Of a stretch of 64,000 nucleotides of DNA, positions 10,555 to 21,415 are shown in pieces. The position numbers were made by a program, and so were the translations under genes. This stretch comes from Gracilariopsis chorda (taxonomy: Eukaryota > Rhodophyta > Florideophyceae > Gracilariales > Gracilariaceae), in the NCBI GenBank assembly GCA_003194525.1, contig NBIV01000153.1:1-64000 (forward strand). Direction: 5' to 3'. The number at the start of each line of letters is the position of its first letter. The first letter of the stretch is position 1. The notes beneath the pieces are model-generated. The model saw only the letters and a program-made list of their open reading frames with translations, had not been told where the DNA came from and ran no database searches.

Positions 10555-12005
10555 TCAAATGGCTCATCATGCTCGCTCAAGCACCGCCCGTGACGCGCTT
10601 GGAATCCGGCAATTACGTGAACTCGTAATGAAGGCCTCTAAGTATCCGAAGACACAAAGTATGAACCTGCCGGTCATCGGAACCAATCTGAAGGATAGTT
10701 CCATGGAGCTTACAGGAAGGCTACAGCTCGTAAGGATAAGCGATTTGTTGCTGGGAATCGAAGTTCATGGCAAATCCAACCGTTCTGCATCTAGAATAAC
10801 TAAGTGGGAGTGAGAACCCTGACTTTGAAGATGCTCTTTCCCTTGGAAGAACGATACAAGAACCACCTTGGTTGCGAATTTGACCAGAACCTGCATGTTA
10901 TGAACGACGAATATTTGTCTAACCTTCACGAATGATTCAAGAAGGAATTAGTAAAGATATCTGGAGGAGGAAACCAGGAACAAGAAGCGCAATACGATCG
11001 TACATAAACACTGCTCTAAACCCTCAATCCAGCACCGATAAGTCCGCGTCGAGCCGTCCTTTCTATAAAGAGAAAAGTGATGATGAAAGTGCTGGACCAG
11101 TAGCAAGCACAATGGAGAAAGAGGAGGAGCTTTTCGCACGTGCCAAGGAAGAGGAAAACGCATTTGCAACTTCCGAGGATGAGTATGATTTTTACAGCAG
11201 CGATGACGAGGAAGACGATCTAACAAAACAGCAAGTAAATTCCGCAAATGATGTTGATGACGCTTCTCCGACAGCACGTGCAAAACCAAAGAAACGAAGT
11301 CGAAGACCGATAAACGTTCAAAATAAGCAAGGGAAAAGCGTATTATCAGAAGAGGAAGATTGGATTGAGTGCGGGGGACTCGCATATCAGTATTCTTCTG
11401 TAAGAGTTTCCGATAGGAACATAGTCGAGTTTGACCGGACTTTTCCTTTGGCTTTCCTCGGCAAGCTTAACATACCGGCGGTAATGAAAGAAAGTGCGAA
11501 GGATGTGAGTCTGATAGAAGTAGAGAAACTAAATAGATGTTTTGTTGAATCTACAAATAACGAACACCGGGTAATTACTGAGGGATCAAACATTCGCGAG
11601 ATACACCAGCTTCGGGATGGGCTTGTAGAATTTGATCGTCTCGAGACGAACGATATGTATGGGATACTAAAGATTTACGGGGTAGAGACATTAAGGGCAG
11701 CCCTGACCAATGAGCTCATGATGGTGTTCGACGCATACGGTATTCCAGTTAGCATTAGAGATCTTTCTTTAATCGCGATTTGTATGACGGTGAACGGCTC
11801 TTACCGTGGATTTAATCGTGTGACCATGGATGACACGCCCGGATTGTTCCAACGAGTGACATTCGAGACGAGCATGAAGTTCCTCAAAGATGCAACTGTG
11901 AACGAGATGGAAGAGTTTGTGACAAACCCCAGCTCAGCAATTGCACTCGGGCAGGTGTACGAAGGCGGCACTGGTGGCTTTCAATTGCTACACCAAGTAA
12001 ACTGA
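10555..12005 (+). pseudogene. RPA1: RNA polymerase I largest subunit, truncated C-terminal part
   Basis: Three consecutive plus-strand pieces match the C-terminal region of the Pol I large subunit (RPA190/A190), which transcribes rRNA genes in the nucleolus. The first is L-G-I-R-Q-L-R-E-L-V-M-K-A-S-K (to 10813). The second, in another frame from 10831, is a coiled stretch ending N-D-E-Y-L-S-N-L-H-E and an in-frame TGA at 10933. The third, 10932-12005, has an acidic insert and then the jaw/clamp end: Y-G-V-E-T-L-R-A, S-I-R-D-L-S-L-I-A, F-E-T-S-M-K-F-L and G-T-G-G-F. The family is normally about 1,600 residues; here only the last third exists and the catalytic parts are absent. With two frame disruptions it is most likely a 5'-truncated pseudogene. 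No poly-A tail follows, so retrocopying is not supported. Confidence 0.75.
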
Positions 12006-12068
12006 TATTCCATGCCGATGCTGTGTTGAAATGCGAGCGCAAACGCCTAGTCCCAAAACATGGCGTTA

Positions 12069-13357
12069 CTATCCCGCCCACATGACACAAAAAACGACTA
12101 CTGATTTTGGATGCCAGTCTACCGAACTGCAAGGTGCTCGTTTGTGTGCCTTGGCCGTTCGAAACAATCTTGCGGTTTTCCAGTCCCAGTAGAAAAGCCT
12201 TCCAAGACTTTCACTACTTCCAAGAAACTGTCCACCAGGTAATGCAGTCATGCCGCATGCGTAGCCCGCAACTAGTTGGTCACGGAAAACGCGCTTCTCG
12301 GTGGGCTGGAAGCGATGGCCTATTGAAAACAGTCGAATGGTGTTGTCCATACTCTGGCAATATAACCACTTCTGATTTGGATGTATGATAGTAACAGGCA
12401 TGGTATGAGCAAAGGCTCTGTAATGTATTTGATAAAAACTGGTATTACGTACTCCCGTACGCGAAGCACTTTCTCATCGGCGCCTGAAACAAATCGACGG
12501 CCTTCATCAATGAATGACAGAGAGTTGACCGAGCCCATGTGTTTATCATATGTTTGAACGACTTCGGAGGCATCTCTAACGTCGATTTGCATGACTTTCT
12601 TTTCCGCACAACCTTCCAGGAACTGAAAGGGTTCGTGAGGGCAAAACCGCACGCATAATGGATTAACTAAGGTACTGAAGGATGAAAGCACTTTTCCCGA
12701 CTCCACGTCCCACAGTAGTACGCGTTTGTCAAATCCGGCGGTCAAGAACTGCGACGCTGCTTAGTCGAACACGGCGTCACGAATCGCCTTTGAATGACCC
12801 ACGTACGTCCTCGCCAGTTTCGCGGACTGCGAATACCACAATTTGGCACTTCCATCATTTCCAGCCAAAAGAACCAAATGGCCGTATTCCGGACTGAGAC
12901 GTAAAACTGATGCATCGGGTGGGTGAGCATTCTTGGATGAAGTGGCTCGCTTGGGTATATATGTTGTGTACTGTTCTAAATCGGCAAATGTTATACTTAA
13001 AGAAAGTGGGACATGCCACGCACGATTTGGATAGTCGGTTTGTGAGGATAGGTGAAAAGTGCTGCTCGGTACCAGTACCGACGGTGTTTTGTTGGTGTAC
13101 TGCTCGGTAGACGTGCGTGGGCGCTTTTGAGTGGCAGACGATTGGGGTTTAGACGGATCGTTTGTGGGAATTAATGGAGTTTTAACTGGAGATCTTGGGC
13201 GCTTTTGTGGCTCTGCAAAAGGTTGAAAGGATCGCTTCAGTGACGAGAACGCTTCTAAATCGTACGCGATTGTCCCCATAGTTCCGGTGACAATACTGCG
13301 TGTGGTATACCACCCTTTAACTGTTGGGTCTCGGTAGAGGGGTGGCCACAGTAACAA
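12069..13357 (-). pseudogene. CDC40: PRP17/CDC40 splicing-factor WD40 protein, broken
   Basis: The minus strand reads a PRP17/CDC40-type protein, a WD40 factor of the second splicing step. The order is an N-terminal T-M-G-T-I-A-Y-D-L-E-A-F region, the S-T-F-H-L block, the I-P-K-R motif, then WD repeats with G-H-L-V-L-L-A-G-N-D-G, V-G-H-S-K-A-I-R-D, G-F-D-K-R-V-L-L-W-D, I-T-E-P and C-Q-S-M-D-N. A TAA at about 12760 interrupts an unbroken frame after A-V-F-D, and a one-base shift occurs near 12400 after I-T-E-P. A TAG truncates the last repeat at 12069. A WD tryptophan is also replaced (L-R-V-R-E). Together these indicate a pseudogene, about 64 bp from the convergent polymerase I fragment. Confidence 0.8.
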
Positions 13358-13860
13358 TTGTACGAGACGGGCGCTGCCTTGCGGGCAACTATCCTAGAGG
13401 CTGAAGGTTCAGAGCTCACGCTGACACGAGTGGTGTGTCCTGGAGAGAAATATGGAGATGTAAGGGTCACGAGATCAAGGTGCCAGTGCAAGAGGCGGAG
13501 AGTGGAAATTCACATGAAACGCTAATAGGTAGCAACACACACAGCGGTACGACTAAAACAGTAGAAACAAAACGCAGAAAGGAAGAGGGAGTTCTCGAGC
13601 AAAGCTGCAATCCCGGTGAGCCGGTAAGATTCCGCGAAGGCAGGGCTCTACGACCGTCGGGGTCGATAGGATCCTCCAAGTTGAGGGAAATCGGGTTGTT
13701 GTCCCCTTTACAGAGTAAGCCGCCGGCGGCAGCCGTACTAAGTAGTGTAGCGGGAATTCCCAATATAAAATATCTAAAAGATATCCTAAATTTGGGCACA
13801 GGCCCGCAGTACACGTGGTGTGTCTACAAGTCATGTCTACTATCCATCCACCTGTGAAGG
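13358..13860. other. Spacer with short-hairpin texture
   Basis: No frame here carries a recognisable domain. Around 13610-13760 the sequence is studded with short inverted repeats (for example CCGGTGAGCCGG), similar in style to the LTR family at 3089, and may be an eroded piece of it. Confidence 0.35.
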
Positions 13861-13929
13861 GGACTTCTCATAAACGGCTCCACAGTCGCACGTTTACAGT
13901 GCCAATTTATGAGTGGCTTCCCCCACCAC

Positions 13930-14418
13930 CTAACCAATTTCCGCGATCTGAACCATCCGTAGACGAAATGCTACGCTGCGTTTTGGGGCGGCATCTTTAT
14001 CTGAAGAATGGTCAGCATGAGCCGCTAGAATATCCATCGCAACGGCACCTCTGTTGCGGGGAAGCGTGAACTGCCAAGCAGAGGGTATGTAGGTACTGTA
14101 TATCTGACTTGGAATGGTGATGAAGACGAATAATCGTCGAGTTTCACGAATTGCAAAAAGGTGATCCGACATATTTTCCCACGTGTTCAACGTTGATGGT
14201 TTGTCATCACGCACGATCGCTTTGTCGATCCAATAGGCTCCGAGCAAGCACAACCGTCCATTGCGGGAGCAGTGGAAAGCACGAAGCTGGACGTCGTTGC
14301 AAACGCGTTCAAGCCGCAGACAGGCGCACGACACCTCGCATCGCTTCGCCCCCGACATGTGTGCTTCCCACCGCTTGCCGCTGTCGTACAGGAAAGCCTC
14401 TACCAAAACGAAAAGCAT
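13930..14418 (-). other. Open frame of 162 aa, unknown
   Basis: A minus-strand frame with a hydrophobic start (M-L-F-V-L-V-E-A-F-L), scattered cysteines (C-E-V-S-C-A-C) and an I-P-S-Q-I-Y-S-T-Y-I-P segment. It follows the membrane-protein frame at 14538-15203 on the same strand but in a different frame, so it may be the continuation of that gene after a shift, or chance. No family recognised. Confidence 0.3.
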
Positions 14419-14537
14419 GGCATATGCAACAAGGGATGTAGAATATAGAGGCTCTGTTCTCTGACAGGTCGATGTTCTTTCTGTTTCATGTTTGTATCAT
14501 TCTACAGCGGCTTATATGCCGTTCCCCAAAGCTTCTT

Positions 14538-15203
14538 TCAACGCTTCTTCTGTGCTGCCCAATTACAATATCGTGCACCTGGTCTATCCTGACGTCCAAT
14601 TACAAGCAGGATAATTTCAGTTCCAATAAACATCGTTGCAGCATACGTCGAAACGAAACGTCCATCTCCAATGCGTAGACGGTAAGTGACAAGGGTAAAG
14701 GACATCGCCGCGCTTGCGAATTGCACCATCTGTCGAGCACACCAACGTCTTGTTCTCTGAGAAATGACGTGGGGCTCTTCGAAACAACCGTGGCCATTGA
14801 TGGCATTTCTGCCAGCACTTCCGTTGCCATGCTGCAGTATCAGCTTGACAAGGGCGACAACAAAGCTTTCGCTGCGAAAGAGTTCTGCCCTTCAGCGAGT
14901 ATCAGCGGCTAAGTGCACAATACACACTCCTGATCCATGCACAGATTCACAACCGGCAAAGCGAACAACAACCCCACGAAGTGGTTCCATCACATCTACT
15001 CGGCGCGAAGAGCAACATTCGCGCCCTTCAAATGCATTTCCGCAACTGTCACCATCGCTGTCATTGTTCGTACTGAACTTTGTGACTGTTTTATGGGTAA
15101 ACTCATTGTTGAAGGGCATGTAGTAGCGGCTAATCACTCGGAGCTGTTCTGCTGAAAAGTATAAAGGTTTTGTGTGTGGGTTGTATTCCCTCACTGTTCC
15201 CAA
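14538..15203 (-). pseudogene. Putative single-pass membrane protein with internal stop
   Basis: One minus-strand frame is open from 15203 to 14538 except for a TGA at 14894-14892. The first part is polar with a Cys cluster (E-C-C-S-S-R-R, F-A-G-C-E-S, G-V-C-I-V-H). After the stop it continues with M-S-F-T-L-V-T-Y-R-L and a membrane-like segment (A-A-T-M-F-I-G-T-E-I-I-L-L-V-I-G). The start at 15203 is an ATG. It resembles in style the membrane and secreted proteins at 55-62 kb, but I could not align them and do not recognise a family. Loss of function is inferred from the stop. Confidence 0.4.
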
Positions 15204-15518
15204 CGCAACTCACATTTCTGCGACCTTCCCTCCTCCCCCTTCTCACCCATTTCCCACTTCTCAGTCTCTTTGGAATTCCTGCTTCCCATTCCACCCATCA
15301 TTCAAGGTTAGCATTTCTGTCTTCGTTACCTTCGACTGAGTTTATCTGGGAATCCCCCCATTTTTCGTGCTCCGCATGTCATATACTTGGATTCTTTACC
15401 TACAACCATTTCAGTATGACATTCAGCAAACCAACTGCCTCCGACGTTCTGTTTCATCTGAAAACTGAAGAGCTTGTCTCCTCTAAAATCAGACTCCCAA
15501 CTCTGCAACTTGTACTCT

Positions 15519-16235
15519 GAAAAATCTCAGGCCTCTTCTGGAGCAGAGATCACTCGTTCCAGCTGTCTCTGCCAAAGTTTGTCCTTATGAATCTATATAT
15601 ATGCAAGGAAGGGGTCTTCCGATTCAATTTCAAAGGAAATGAGTTCTTTGATGGTAAAAATAGCAGAAGCATCACGAATCTTGAGCGCCGCATATCCAAA
15701 CTCTCTCGTTCTAATGGATGAACTTGGCAGAGGAACTTCCATCCACGATGGGACCGCCATCGCCTATGCAACTTTGTCGTATCTTGTTGCAAACACTGGT
15801 TGCACTACATTGTTTGTAACACACTTTCCAATGATTGCATCACTTCATGGCCTCTATCCTCATCTTATTCGAGCTTCATACATTGACTATCTGGAAGTGA
15901 AGGATGGAATGAATAATACAACATCTCCAGAGGTGGACGAATCTGGGCTTAAGAACCGCTCATCTCAAGAACAGATCAAGTCCAGAATTATATTCCTTTA
16001 CAAGTTAACGGATGGTGTGGTTCCCAGTATTTATGTTCTGAATGTTGCACGACTTGCGGGAATACCCAAAGAAGTTATTGATGAGGCACAGGTCAAGGCA
16101 TTCGACCTAGAAACGTCAATGAAGATTCAGAAAAAGTGCGGGAAGATGGCACATCTCATGGGAAATGGCCTTTGGCAGCGAAAGGATGTGGTACAATATA
16201 TTTCCCGCATAGTAGAACAAGGCTCTAAGACCTGA
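15519..16235 (+). pseudogene. MSH3: MutS homolog, MSH3-type ATPase C-terminus, truncated
   Basis: The main frame (15639-16235) carries the MutS ATPase signature: K-I-A-E-A-S, L-V-L-M-D-E-L-G-R-G-T-S-I-H-D-G (Walker B and the following loop) and T-L-F-V-T-H-F-P. The Y-P-H-L, L-Y-K-L-T-D-G-V-V and V-A-R-L-A-G-I-P blocks follow, in the style of MSH3, which binds insertion-deletion loops with MSH2. Upstream, in another frame (from about 15519), S-L-V-P-A-V-S-A-K-V and Y-E-S-I-Y-M-Q match the preceding ATPase stretch, so there is a one-base shift near 15625. The Walker A loop and all N-terminal domains are missing; MSH3 is normally over 900 residues. A 5'-truncated pseudogene is the best reading. 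Confidence 0.75.
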
Positions 16236-17345
16236 CGCAAGGACTGCCACGTTCGGTAAACAAACTCAGGTATGAAGCCAAGAAAGCGTTAAATTTCAGT
16301 GACATCCATAGGAGCAATGAACTCTTCCCAACAGCCGAAGAAGCTGTTTCAAGTTATGTTTCAGTAAGCGAGGTTGCCCCGTCTTATTCTCCTATTCCGA
16401 AAAGGTACTAATCAGGATCAACATATCCATCACTTACAACAGTGGAAAATGAAGATGGAAGCATTACGTATAAACCATGGAATTCGGTTTATGTCTGCGA
16501 TAGACGGGTTCCGGGTCTTGGTTTATAGAGAAAGGCCTCAGAAAACTAAATCACTCATCAAATGGTGCACTAAGACTCCATTGATGTGAACACTCGTGCT
16601 GGTATGTCGCTTATATTCTATATGTATCACACGCCTCGTCTTCTGCCGTCCATCGAGCGTTCATTAGAGCCTGTTTCTGTATATGTAAACTCTCCTGTGC
16701 CATACACTGCTAATCCATTGCGATTAGAGTACGAGCTACGAGAGGTAGTCCTTGTTATGGGCGAACGAGAGCATCTAGAAGAAGAGAAGACCAATTTTTG
16801 TTGCAGTATTATGTACAGATAGGTGCCTCTGCGCGACGTCAGTATGCGCAACACTTCAACAGCACATCCATTTCTACATCCCTACTCCCTTTCATGTTTC
16901 AGGTGAAGAAAAGACAATACATAGTTTGTGAACTACAAAACAGTGCCATGAGGATCACACAACCCTTTCACAATTTTGGTTGCTGATCGTCCTGTACGTG
17001 TAGAAGAACGTTTTCACGGAACAGAATATGCCCACGTTTTCTGATGTTGACAGGATTGACCTTTTTTATAGGTATCGTATGCTCGCTGCCTGCTTCGTTG
17101 TGCCGGCGTACGCTGGGCTAGGTGAGAACGAAGACAGACATGGCACAGATGCGAAAGACGGATAGTGCAAGTGATACATAAATCAACACATGTTCCCTGA
17201 CTGGGCTACAATACAACGAAAGTGGAATTTTACTCGCACGTCGTACAACTGCCCGTACACAATTGATCGCTAGACTCATGAACGTACGTTGTCATAGTGA
17301 ATTGTGCTCCACAAAAGCATGTCTTCACCTACCTAGTGATCAAAA
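16236..17345. other. Spacer; possible eroded MSH3 tail, otherwise empty
   Basis: Just after the MSH3 stop, other frames near 16250-16380 still read protein-like sequence and may be the original C-terminal tail. The rest has only short frames without motifs. Confidence 0.35.
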
Positions 17346-18945
17346 TCACCTCGCGAACGATGGGCGCATTAGAAATACTTCACTTTCTTCGGACTTGTAT
17401 TGTAGTGCTATGTGTAGAAAAACCTGTTTATAAATGTTGATGGGGCGGCATGCAGGAAAACAAAAGAACCGCACTATAGAACAGAGCAACAGAGTTTCCG
17501 GGGAACCATCACTTCTTTCCATATGGAAGGGGGACCGACGGAAGGGAGACCGATGGAAGGGAGACCGAAGGGAGCGTGAAAGGACCAACCTTGAATCCGC
17601 CTTCCGACTTCGGCTGAGCCACAGATCTCGGTTTTCTAGGGCCGCAGAAACGCAGGGGCGCTCGGTAGTCGTCTGATCAGCTACGGCAGTATTGACTCCG
17701 GATGAAACCTGACATCGGAGTTCAACAGTTGGTGTAACCGGGGTACTAGAGGCAAGAGCTACCGATAACACACGCAGTGACGCCTTTGCTTCCTCCAAGT
17801 GCTTTTCAATTCTGGAGAGCGTGTCGTTCTCTATTTGTGACATGTAGCGCTTGTAGTCAGACGACTTCTGACCCGCATCTGTAAGAGGACTCTCCGATCC
17901 CATTTTCTTGGCTTAGATTAGCCAGCAAGGGGTCACCACCGGAATAAGCAGGGCCGCGATCAAGCATGACCCCCATATCGCTGATCATACCGCGATAAAA
18001 GGCTAGGGGATCCTTTGGACGATTCAGCTTCTTCTTCAATTCGGCATCGTACTGTGATTGAAGGGCGGCAACGGTTTCTTCCAAAGCGCGGACTTCAGCC
18101 ACAGAAACAAATCCTGGTCGAGGCTCTACAGCGGGGTTGCGCCACGCATGCCAGCTCGGAGCAGTGCTTTTGATAGGAGTATTCTCCGCTACTTGCTCGT
18201 ACGGTGTGGGTTCTCCGCTGATGTAGGAAGATATGTTTTGACAAAACTGTTTACCGTCTGCGCCATTGTCTCTGGAGAGTGCGGCGCCTCCCATAGCCTT
18301 GTCCGAGTTTGCCCATCAACCTTTGAGGGTACATTGCTTGCTAAACGACTCACATGATATATACGCGAAGCGGAAACGCAAGAACGGAATGGTATCATCA
18401 CCAAACACAGAGCTGTATTCTTCAGAGTCAATGTAACTGTCAATATCAGCATCAACGCCCTGGGTTGCATAAATTGCAAGATGCTCAGAGAAATCTTTTC
18501 GCGTATCCGGAGCGCGGCCAAGCAAGTGCACAAAGTTGAGTTCAATGAAACGGAACTGAGAGGCGCCGTCCAATAATCGCTTCTTGTAAGCGGAAGATTT
18601 GGCCAAGCATCGCACAAACTCGCGAGCAGATATGTTTCCAGCTTTGTGCTGAGATTCCGGGACTGCCAGTTCGCCACGTTCTTCTTCCATCAAATAGGCG
18701 TTACCGAAGATGTGACGGTACGCCGCACGCAGATGAACTTCGCGATCTTCGTCGCTGCTTCCAGGTTTAAGCACTTTGGGTCGGAATGGACCGAGAATGA
18801 AGCGGGAGAAGATGTATGAATCTGTTTTCACGGTGTCAACACGCATAAACTTCTCAATCTCGTCAGTGCTCCATCTCCCGAACATCAATCTTCCGCATAC
18901 GTCGCTCTCTGCGCTTGGCTTTTTTTTTGCGACGCTTGAACACAT
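17346..18945 (-). pseudogene. Phycobilisome linker polypeptide, broken nuclear copy
   Basis: The frame 18945-18316 holds a phycobilisome linker domain: A-A-Y-R-H-I-F-G-N-A-Y, then S-A-R-E-F-V-R-C-L-A-K-S, then I-E-L-N-F-V-H-L-L-G-R-A-P, D-S-Y-I-D-S-E-E-Y and F-G-D-D-T-I-P-F-L-R. Linkers assemble phycobiliprotein rods or attach them to the core, in the plastid. An in-frame TGA at 18318-18316 sits between T-L-K-G and W-A-N-S-D-K-A-M-G-G-A, after which the same frame runs on to 17857. A one-base shift near 17890 leads into a coiled-coil C-terminus (17903-17346) ending in a 12-bp repeat coding S-P-F-H-R. With two lesions it is a pseudogene, or an old allele. A transit peptide could not be identified. 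This gene is the main evidence for a red-algal source. Confidence 0.8.
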
Positions 18946-18949
18946 GTTT

Positions 18950-19250
18950 TAGTTCCTGCTCCGATAACAATTCCAGATTTATTTCCGCTTTCGTTGTTCA
19001 AATATGAAGACCACGTTCTCCACTTTGTTTCATTAATCTGCACTCTGCAACAAGGACATTCTCCTGGCGGCGGAATTTCCTGAATTTCTACTGGTTCAAT
19101 ATTGCGATCCGTCGTAGTAGTAAGAATGGGTGGTGGGTTGTACACTGGCTCCTTGCATTTACTGTGATACTGTACACATGTTTGCAGTGCAGCTCAGTAA
19201 CTTTTTCTTCCAGCGTTTCAAGACATATGATATAGTCTTTTGGGTGACTG
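18950..19250 (-). pseudogene. RING finger fragment, frameshifted
   Basis: The minus strand reads Y-I-I-C-L-E-T-L-E-E-K-V-T-E-L-H-C-K-H-V and, one base out of frame, Y-H-S-K-C, a Pro/Thr-rich linker and E-C-P-C-C-R-V-Q-I. Together these give a RING layout (C-x2-C, C-x-H, H-x2-C, C-x2-C) as in E3 ubiquitin ligases. The first cysteine position is Tyr and a one-base shift separates the halves. It ends directly before the linker gene on the same strand. The N-terminal reading (19648-19260) is hydrophobic and unclear. Confidence 0.55.
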
Positions 19251-19649
19251 ATTCGCTGATGTTGAAAAGACATATTATCTGTAGTAAGTTGTATCAGAAA
19301 ACGAATGAGTGATGAGCGGTGAATAAAAAAAAGAGTAAGCGTAACTTGCCAAGAAAGAAAAAGAGATGTCGCTGAGTATAACAAAGGTCGTACTACAAAA
19401 ATAGGTTGTTGGAGAGTTTGTGGGTAGTTGTGAGTGTCATGTTGCACGTTGTCACGACACCGGACGATGACAGTCCTTTTTGTATTTTTGTACCCTTGTT
19501 CACTGGAGAGCAGGTCAGAAATAGAATCGTAGCTCGAGAGTACCAGCACAGGCGTGCAATGCCCATGTCGTAGACAGAAACAAACTGCGTCAAATAACCA
19601 ATGTATTACGTAGCAAGGGAACCATGAAGTGATTGTATAATTCAACAAA

Positions 19650-20405
19650 CGAACAAGCTTGGGACAATGTAGCGAAGAGACTGCACCAGCAGATAAACTA
19701 CGCGATCAAAACCTTAGATCTAGCGTAGTACTGATGACAACTCCCAATATAGCACCACGACCAACACGCACGACCAAGACTTTAGGCCTAGTACGCGGCC
19801 AAAGTGCACCGTGCCACAGATGATAAGCCCAAACAAGGGCGGTGTTAGTACAAGCACGTTTAAAGGTGCGGGAGACCAAGCCGCACTAAGTGAAAGGGTA
19901 GGTAGGGATAAGTGTGGTTGATGGCAGGGAGGAGCCGACTGCTCTAAGAGAAGGTGGGGGTTGCCAAAGAGGGGAGAAGTTGTCTGGCCCGAGTTGGCTT
20001 GGAGGCCACCGAGCTCGGGCTTTTATAGACAATCGTTCTATATGAATATCCTCTAGTTTCGCATACTAGGTTTAAGTAACAACTCATAACAATCGGTCAT
20101 GGGACACTTTCTCGCCATGACGGAACAGCTTGGCAGAAGGTATTATACCTCGTAGGGTATTTCCTTTTGTGCCTTCGAGCGAACGACACCGCGGTTGATG
20201 ATTGGCAGCGGGGGAGATGCAGCAGTAGTGGATGGTGAATGGAGAAATGCAGGGAGAAACAGCGGCGGCAAGCAGTGATCAGTGGCGGTAGCAGGAGTGA
20301 CAGGAACGGCCGGTAGCTTCGGCAGCAATGGCGGTGGGTGCTTGTGCGGCGGCGAGGCGCGGTGGTGCTATGCACCGACGACGCACAGACAAGCAGGCGG
20401 TGAGA
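19650..20405. other. Spacer, GC-rich toward its end
   Basis: No supported gene. A hairpin with GCCCGAG/CTCGGGC arms lies near 19987-20021. The long minus-strand frame at 20097-20648 is Pro/Ala/Thr low complexity produced by the G-rich plus strand and is not accepted as a gene. Confidence 0.45.
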
Positions 20406-20507
20406 GGCGCTTGGGGTGCAAGCTGCGGTGGCGGCGAGCGGCGCCTGGGGTGCAAGCGGTGGTGGCGTGGGCGGCGCCTGGGGTACAAGTGGCGGTGGCG
20501 GCGAGCG
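20406..20507. repeat. 33-34 bp GC-rich tandem repeat, three units
   Basis: Three successive units begin GGCGCYTGGGGTRCAAG and continue with a GGTGGCG-rich tail, starting near 20406, 20440 and 20473. Confidence 0.7.
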
Positions 20508-20545
20508 GCAAAGAGGTGAGCGATGCGCATACCTTATGCACTCCG

Positions 20546-20625
20546 GTCCCTTTCCTGCCTTGATGGCGCGGTTTGTGTCTGGGGCACAGCCCCTTGCCAT
20601 CAAGGCAAAAAAAAAAGAAAGGGAC
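20546..20625. repeat. Inverted repeat, two-part stem
   Basis: GTCCCTTTC (20546-20554) pairs with GAAAGGGAC (20617-20625), and inside it TGCCTTGATGGC (20556-20567) pairs perfectly with GCCATCAAGGCA (20596-20607). An A-run makes the right side longer. Confidence 0.75.
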
Positions 20626-20725
20626 ACGTCCCAAATTCGCAGCCCCAATTCCGCTGAACTAGGGCAGTCACAGTAGTCATACGTTTGACAACGTTTCTTA
20701 GTGAAAACCAGTATACAGTGAATCT

Positions 20726-20771
20726 CAACACCCCACTCTTAATGATTTACACATGTATGAGGGGGGTGTTG
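20726..20771. repeat. Inverted repeat, 13-bp arms
   Basis: CAACACCCCACTC pairs with GAGGGGGGTGTTG with one mismatch, separated by about 20 bp. It lies ten bases before the next inverted repeat. Confidence 0.65.
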
Positions 20772-20780
20772 TTGACTGAC

Positions 20781-20857
20781 GGGAGGCGTTGCGCCACAAA
20801 TTCGCTTTGCACGCCCCGTTTGCGCATGCAAAACGCCCATTTGGCGCAACGCCTCCC
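20781..20857. repeat. Perfect 16-bp inverted repeat
   Basis: GGGAGGCGTTGCGCCA (20781-20796) and TGGCGCAACGCCTCCC (20842-20857) are exact complements around a 45-bp centre. Confidence 0.8.
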
Positions 20858-20924
20858 TACCATTTAAAAAATTCAGCAGGAGCAGCAGCAGCAAAGCTTG
20901 CTGCTTACTGGCTGGCACTCCCGT

Positions 20925-20999
20925 AATGACTGCAGTGCCATCCAGTTACACAAAGCAACGTGTCGCGCTTTCTCATCATTGGCTGGCACTGCAGTCAAT
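20925..20999. repeat. 16-bp inverted repeat
   Basis: AATGACTGCAGTGCCA (20925-20940) and TGGCACTGCAGTCAAT (20984-20999) pair at 15 of 16 positions. Confidence 0.7.
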
Positions 21000-21415
21000 T
21001 TAGGCACCTAAACACAAACCCCTACGGCTCCACATACTCTAGGCGCAGCGGCGCCCCGTGGTTCTTCGAGAGCTATTGCAAGCGCAAGCGAGCAAAGTGC
21101 TCGGAGACCCTCCGAACGCCACGAAATACACAAAGCTACATAAACAATGCGGTGCGCAGCGCCGCCCACGGCCGAAGGCCGTTTCCACTTGTCTAACCTA
21201 ACTAAGGATTAGTGCGACAACGACCTTCGCAACCCTTAAAAAATTAGTAAAATGCACGATTTCGTGTTTTTCGCGCAAACTGCGCCAGCACTAAAACTCG
21301 TGCTCCACGTTCATTTTTTGAGTCTTTTGGTTCGCAAACTTTTTGCGCCAGTGATAATCAAACGTTTTGGACAACCAGAACGTTTCATTCTCTGGTTTGT
21401 GACCGCTCCAGCTCC

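Noticed and set aside
10555-16235. Processed (retrocopied) pseudogenes
   Set aside because: The Pol I and MSH3 pieces are 5'-truncated, but no poly-A tail or flanking duplication follows them.
20097-20648. Long minus-strand frame of 183 codons, Pro/Ala/Thr-rich
   Set aside because: It is generated by the G-rich tandem repeat and inverted repeats on the plus strand; all frames there are open and low complexity.
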